A stretch of 10,048 nt of DNA from the NCBI GenBank assembly GCA_019454915.1, contig JACFNM010000134.1, forward strand, positions 1 to 10,048, written 5' to 3'. The translations under genes were made by a program, and so were the position numbers. Positions within the stretch are counted from its first letter, which is position 1; each line of letters begins with the position of its first letter. Source of the DNA: Chitinophagaceae bacterium (GTDB lineage Bacteria > Bacteroidota > Bacteroidia > Chitinophagales > Chitinophagaceae). Below, piece by piece: positions 7,211 to 10,048 of this stretch. The notes under the pieces are model-generated. The model had not been told where the DNA came from. It was given only the letters and a program-made list of their open reading frames with translations, and searched no databases.

Positions 7211-7510
7211 ATGAAAAAGTTGTATTCTTCTGCGATAGGGATTCTCCTATTGGGTATTTTTTTCGGCTGTAAAAAAGACAATTACTTTGCCGCCACGGTA
7301 GTACGTGATTGTACCGGAACTTATCTGCGCTGGCAGGATAAAGACTATCACGTCTGTAATACGGAAAAGACAGAGCCTTTTGAAAATGGCGCCAAAGTGA
7401 AAACCTTATTCAACTCCATTAAAGAATGTAACAGCCCGGTAATCGGTCAACCGGTATGTGATATGTACCATCAAAATGAAGGGTGGATAGAGATCTCCAT
7501 CATAAAATAA
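7211..7510 (+). CDS. Small cysteine-rich lipoprotein of unknown function
   Basis: The protein has 99 residues. MKKLYSSAIGILLLGIFFGC is a clear lipoprotein signal peptide with lipidated C20, followed by KKDN. An in-frame GTG at 7190 would add seven residues, but the ATG at 7211 gives the standard Met-Lys-Lys start and is preferred. The mature part of 80 residues has four further cysteines (C34, C49, C73, C83), enough for two disulfides, and a compact, beta-rich look: DCTGTYLRW (33-41), KDYHVCN (44-50), a lysine-rich middle, then CDMYHQNEGWIEI (83-95). I do not assign a function; similar small Cys-rich lipoproteins seem to occur in Chitinophagaceae, but this is from memory. The stop codon is followed within 20 bases by the convergent terminator, so this gene probably ends its transcript there. 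Confidence 0.72.
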   Translation: MKKLYSSAIGILLLGIFFGCKKDNYFAATVVRDCTGTYLRWQDKDYHVCNTEKTEPFENGAKVKTLFNSIKECNSPVIGQPVCDMYHQNEGWIEISIIK

Positions 7511-7515
7511 TCAAT

Positions 7516-7546
7516 GAAAGCGTATGGATAAGTCATACGAACTTTC
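7516..7546. repeat. Alternative hairpin overlapping the left arm of the terminator
   Basis: GAAAGCGTATG (7516-7526) can pair with CATACG plus CTTTC (7534-7539 and 7542-7546), giving 11 base pairs with a two-base AA bulge and a 7-base loop. It uses 7534-7539, which also belongs to the terminator stem, so the two structures cannot form fully at once in the same + strand RNA. Three copies of the CGTATG/CATACG unit make this possible. Confidence 0.55.
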
Positions 7547-7565
7547 CAAACCCGTATGACTTATC
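7527..7565. terminator. Bidirectional terminator between convergent genes
   Basis: GATAAGTCATACG (7527-7539) and CGTATGACTTATC (7553-7565) form a perfect 13-bp stem with a 13-base loop. The right arm contains the TAA stop of the minus-strand lipoprotein gene (TTA at 7561-7563 on the + strand), and the left arm lies 16 bases after the stop of the small lipoprotein gene. It is therefore placed to end both transcripts. No strong T-run follows on either strand, so termination may be leaky, or the stem may mainly protect mRNA 3' ends. Confidence 0.75.
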
Positions 7566-9405
7566 TCGTCTCCCTCACACACCATATTCTCGAACGGGGC
7601 GCCATTTCAAGTTTTAAGATATTCCCTTCGGTAGCTAATCTTTCGCCGTTCAATCCATTCACTAATTTACCATCCCCGGTGAGCCGGACTTCTACGGTCA
7701 CTTTCTCCCGGTTATAATTATGGACTACGAAATTCCCATCGTTGAGGTATTGAAAAGTGATCCTCGTGGGCGCGTTCAATTCCGGCATCCCCTCATCGTG
7801 AAAAGCCTGGCGGATCGTATTCGCCCAGGACTGTGGTACTTCTAACAATCCCAATTGACGCGGACTCAATAATACTTCACCCACGGCATCAAAATCCTGC
7901 TGAGAGAAAGTATGAATATTGACCACGGTAATATTTTTCTTTTCATTTTGCGTTAAAAGGACATCTTTCGCCTCGTCTCCGCCCTGCAGGAGTGCAGTCG
8001 CTTTATCCGGCGTCAGTTGATAATCCATCGTGATGGGAAATTCCAAAGGCGTCTTCACACCGTTATCATCCACAAGCCGGGTAACGACATTCGTCTCTTT
8101 CAACGGCCATTTTATCTGTGCCAGCTCCGCCAGTTTCTCTCCTCCCCGGGCATGTGCCAGAAACCCGGTCGTTAATATCAGTTTCGCCCCCTTGTTTAAC
8201 GATTGAATGGCTTTCTCTACCACTGCGCTGTCTTTCGCCGCCTGGGTGGGAAGAAAAATCACCTTAGCATTTTCAGGATATTCCGATGCTGGCACTTCAG
8301 AAATACCGAACATCCCGATATAATCCATGATATATAAATCTCCTCCCGCATCACTGTTGGCCGGCTTGTAAGCTACCGCCCCATGTACCGGATTCTTCGC
8401 CACAGCCGCAGCCAGGTTAGCTAATCTTTCAAAATCCTGCCTCAATAAATGATGACCGGGATGACCGGTTACATAGCTGTCAAAATTAAAAATCACCAAC
8501 TCCTTAGCGCCTGCCAAAACAGACTGATAGGCCTGCTCAATAAAATCTTCAGCGGTACAATCACCGTGGTCAAACCAGGCGCCTCCGATTTTATCACCGG
8601 AAAGGCTTGCCAGCCACCGATAATTAATAAACCCTTCATAAGGTTGAACAAAGCCAAAACGCTGCGTATATTGACCACGCGTTTCTGTACCCACCCACAC
8701 GCTGTCGAACAGCGGCGGCTCAGTAGCTACATCATACCCAAACATATGAAACCGGTCATACCATTGGGGATACTTAATGATCATCTTAATATCAGGGTTC
8801 ACTTTTTTAGCAGGTTTAATAAATACCGATTCAGAAAGTTCGGTCAGTAACGCACGGCGATATTCTCCCCAGCTTCTGTCTCCTTTTGCTGCCTTTGATT
8901 CAGCACTGGTATCTGCTGTACAAAAGAAATCATCTATAATAAAATCGTCAAAGATGGGCGCAACACTGGTCATGACGTTGCGCAAATCATCCTGCGTTTT
9001 TTTATTCTGCCAGTTGAACCAACTCAGGGGACCATCCTGTTGCACTCCAAAACCATTACCCGGAACGGTCGCTATCCCTCCTATCACCTCAAAACCATTT
9101 TCTTTAAAAAAGTCAGTTGTTTCCTTCAATAGAGCAGTTGAAACGACTAATCCGCTCCGGTACACTTCCACATATACCCGGGTGATGCCGTTAGCACGTA
9201 ACAGAGATATCGCCTCCCGTCTTCCTTCCTTTGAAGACAACAGCCCCTGTACGGTGTGTGCGGTTATATAGGTGCTTAATTTGAGATCACTCTTTCTCGA
9301 AAGAGCCAGATTCCACATATCATCCGGTTGTTTTGTCTGCTGCTCACATCCCATCCATAAAAAAATAGCCCAGCCGGTGAATAGTAATCCGAGTAACTTT
9401 TTCAT
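7561..9405 (-). CDS. Lipoprotein with predicted TIM-barrel, glycoside-hydrolase-like domain and GH42-like domain order
   Basis: This is a large 614-residue lipoprotein: MKKLLGLLFTGWAIFLWMGC has a lipobox with lipidated C20. A TTG nine bases upstream (9414) is in frame, but the ATG at 9405 gives the normal Met-Lys-Lys start. Residues about 40-330 alternate strands and helices like a TIM barrel: ITRVYVEVYR (74-83), GFEVIGGIATVPG (104-116), FDDFIIDDFFC (152-162), IKMIIKYPQWYD (206-217), FDSVWVGTETRG (233-244), GGAWFDHGD (274-282), ELVIFNFDSY (302-311). Acidic residues at strand ends (D158, D159, E241, D279, D282) are candidate catalytic or sugar-binding residues. Residues about 335-420 resemble the GATase1-like domain of GH42 beta-galactosidases (KVIFLPTQAA; GAKLILTTGFLA). 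The C-terminus (about 545-614) looks like a small beta sandwich. It should be membrane-anchored in the envelope. The divergent sulfatase suggests joint action on a sulfated or complex glycan. Fold and domain order are inferred; family and substrate are not recognised. Confidence 0.75.
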   Translation of the reverse strand: MKKLLGLLFTGWAIFLWMGCEQQTKQPDDMWNLALSRKSDLKLSTYITAHTVQGLLSSKEGRREAISLLRANGITRVYVEVYRSGLVVSTALLKETTDFFKENGFEVIGGIATVPGNGFGVQQDGPLSWFNWQNKKTQDDLRNVMTSVAPIFDDFIIDDFFCTADTSAESKAAKGDRSWGEYRRALLTELSESVFIKPAKKVNPDIKMIIKYPQWYDRFHMFGYDVATEPPLFDSVWVGTETRGQYTQRFGFVQPYEGFINYRWLASLSGDKIGGAWFDHGDCTAEDFIEQAYQSVLAGAKELVIFNFDSYVTGHPGHHLLRQDFERLANLAAAVAKNPVHGAVAYKPANSDAGGDLYIMDYIGMFGISEVPASEYPENAKVIFLPTQAAKDSAVVEKAIQSLNKGAKLILTTGFLAHARGGEKLAELAQIKWPLKETNVVTRLVDDNGVKTPLEFPITMDYQLTPDKATALLQGGDEAKDVLLTQNEKKNITVVNIHTFSQQDFDAVGEVLLSPRQLGLLEVPQSWANTIRQAFHDEGMPELNAPTRITFQYLNDGNFVVHNYNREKVTVEVRLTGDGKLVNGLNGERLATEGNILKLEMAPRSRIWCVRETR

Positions 9406-9494
9406 TGCAAACAATTTCTTTGAAAACTTAGTTTAAGGTTGATTTTCTAATTTAGTGTTCTTCTTATGAATAATAAAATATTAATTTGGCTATT
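9406..9494. promoter_or_regulatory. Divergent A/T-rich promoter region between the lipoprotein and the sulfatase
   Basis: These 89 bases separate two start codons facing away from each other, so both promoters must lie here or inside the genes. Towards the sulfatase, TTAATTTG at 9481-9488 resembles the -7 box (one base off), six bases before the ATG at 9495. Towards the lipoprotein, the minus-strand sequence ATTGTTTG ends two bases before its ATG and carries the TTTG half. Neither has a clear -33 partner. A shared region would allow coordinated control of the two genes. No clear operator palindrome was seen. Confidence 0.4.
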
Positions 9495-10048
9495 ATGAAA
9501 TACATTCTCTTCTTTCTATTGTCAATAGCAGGCTGGGGTATTATTTCTGCTCAGCCTCAATCGCCCAATGTGATATTTATATACGCGGATGACCTGGGCT
9601 ATGGCGACCTTAGCTGCTATGGCGCCACGGAAATAGAAACACCTCATATAGACCAGTTGGCCAAACAGGGGCTTCGCTTCACCAACGGTCATGCCACCTC
9701 TTCTACCTGCACGCCAAGTCGCTACGCATTAATGACCGGACAATATCCCTGGAGAAGGGAGGGTACGGGCATTTTGCCGGGCGATGCCGCATTGATTGTA
9801 CCCACTAATAAAACAACTTTACCGTCTGTTTTTAAAAAGGCCGGATACCAAACCGGAATTGTAGGTAAATGGCACCTCGGATTAGGTGAGCAAGTAGAAA
9901 AAAACTGGAACCAGGCTGTATATCCCGGTCCTAATCAAACGGGATTTGATTATTCCTTTATTTTCCCCGCAACCGCAGACCGCGTACCTACGGTATTCTT
10001 AGAAAACCAATCGGTAATCGCTTTAGACAAAACCGATCCGATTGAAGT
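9495..10048 (+). CDS. Sulfatase, family S1, Cys-type (5' part; continues beyond the window)
   Basis: About 184 codons are open from the ATG at 9495 to the window edge; the gene is cut off at the 3' side. A signal peptide (MKYILFFLLSIAGWGIISA, then QPQ) predicts export to the periplasm or cell surface. The core of an alkaline-phosphatase-fold sulfatase is clear. IYADDLGYGDLSCYG (29-43) has the metal-binding aspartates D32 and D33. The signature C-T-P-S-R at 72-76 follows, where C72 must be converted to formylglycine, with R76 next to it. GKWHLG at 124-129 has the conserved K125 and H127. These features fit hydrolysis of sulfate esters, probably on a carbohydrate. The maturation enzyme (anSME or FGE) is not in the window. 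It is divergent from the glycosidase-like lipoprotein gene and shares its 89-base promoter region. The substrate cannot be told from this portion. Confidence 0.93.
   Translation, partial: MKYILFFLLSIAGWGIISAQPQSPNVIFIYADDLGYGDLSCYGATEIETPHIDQLAKQGLRFTNGHATSSTCTPSRYALMTGQYPWRREGTGILPGDAALIVPTNKTTLPSVFKKAGYQTGIVGKWHLGLGEQVEKNWNQAVYPGPNQTGFDYSFIFPATADRVPTVFLENQSVIALDKTDPIE

Noticed and set aside
7102..7275. Short open frame from ATG 7102 running into the small lipoprotein gene in another frame
   Set aside because: It has no signal, motif or promoter, and it overlaps the signal peptide of a better supported gene.
8449..9271. Two long + strand open frames (8449-8850 and 8777-9271) opposite the minus-strand lipoprotein
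   Set aside because: They lie fully inside a well-supported gene with signal peptide and coherent domains. Their translations have no recognisable domain or signal, so they are antisense shadows.
9406..9414. TTG start at 9414 for the minus-strand lipoprotein
   Set aside because: The ATG at 9405 gives the usual Met-Lys-Lys lipoprotein start; the three extra residues would add nothing.

Overview
The window looks like chromosomal DNA from a member of the Bacteroidota, most likely Chitinophagaceae or a close relative. This is inferred from four things: a fused MurF–alanine racemase gene, which is characteristic of this phylum; several short lipoproteins with a Cys-Lys-Lys start; start codons without a clear Shine-Dalgarno sequence; and one good match to the Bacteroidota -7 promoter element (TAnnTTTG-like). 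The genus cannot be fixed from the sequence alone. No tRNA, rRNA, CRISPR array, insertion sequence or integrase was found.

Layout. Positions 7-2538 (+) encode the bifunctional cell-wall enzyme MurF–Alr. A secreted protein of unknown function with beta-propeller-like features follows 38 bases later (2577-3728). A second block (3841-6055, +) holds a RIC/ScdA/YtfE-type di-iron repair protein, with its own promoter, and a DHA2-type MFS efflux pump. Two small lipoprotein genes follow on the + strand (6296-6898 and 7211-7510), separated by 312 bases of non-coding DNA rich in short inverted repeats. The + strand run meets a large minus-strand lipoprotein gene (7561-9405) head-on at a strong 13-bp inverted repeat (7527-7565), which probably ends transcription in both directions. 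Divergent from that gene, a family S1 sulfatase starts at 9495 and runs off the window end.

Function. The left part is housekeeping: it makes D-alanine and adds D-Ala-D-Ala to the peptidoglycan precursor. The middle part suggests handling of nitrosative or toxic stress. The right part suggests carbohydrate use at the cell envelope: a predicted TIM-barrel lipoprotein with a beta-galactosidase-like (GH42-like) domain order beside a Cys-type sulfatase. No SusC/SusD pair is visible, so a polysaccharide-utilisation locus is only a hypothesis.

The points most worth a second look are: a RIC protein that keeps all apparent di-iron ligands but has lost the N-terminal Cys-Cys motif; the unassigned glycosidase-like lipoprotein paired with the sulfatase; the convergent terminator that can also fold into a competing hairpin; and a probably leaderless ric transcript. 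No clearly new multi-gene defence or mobile system is visible.
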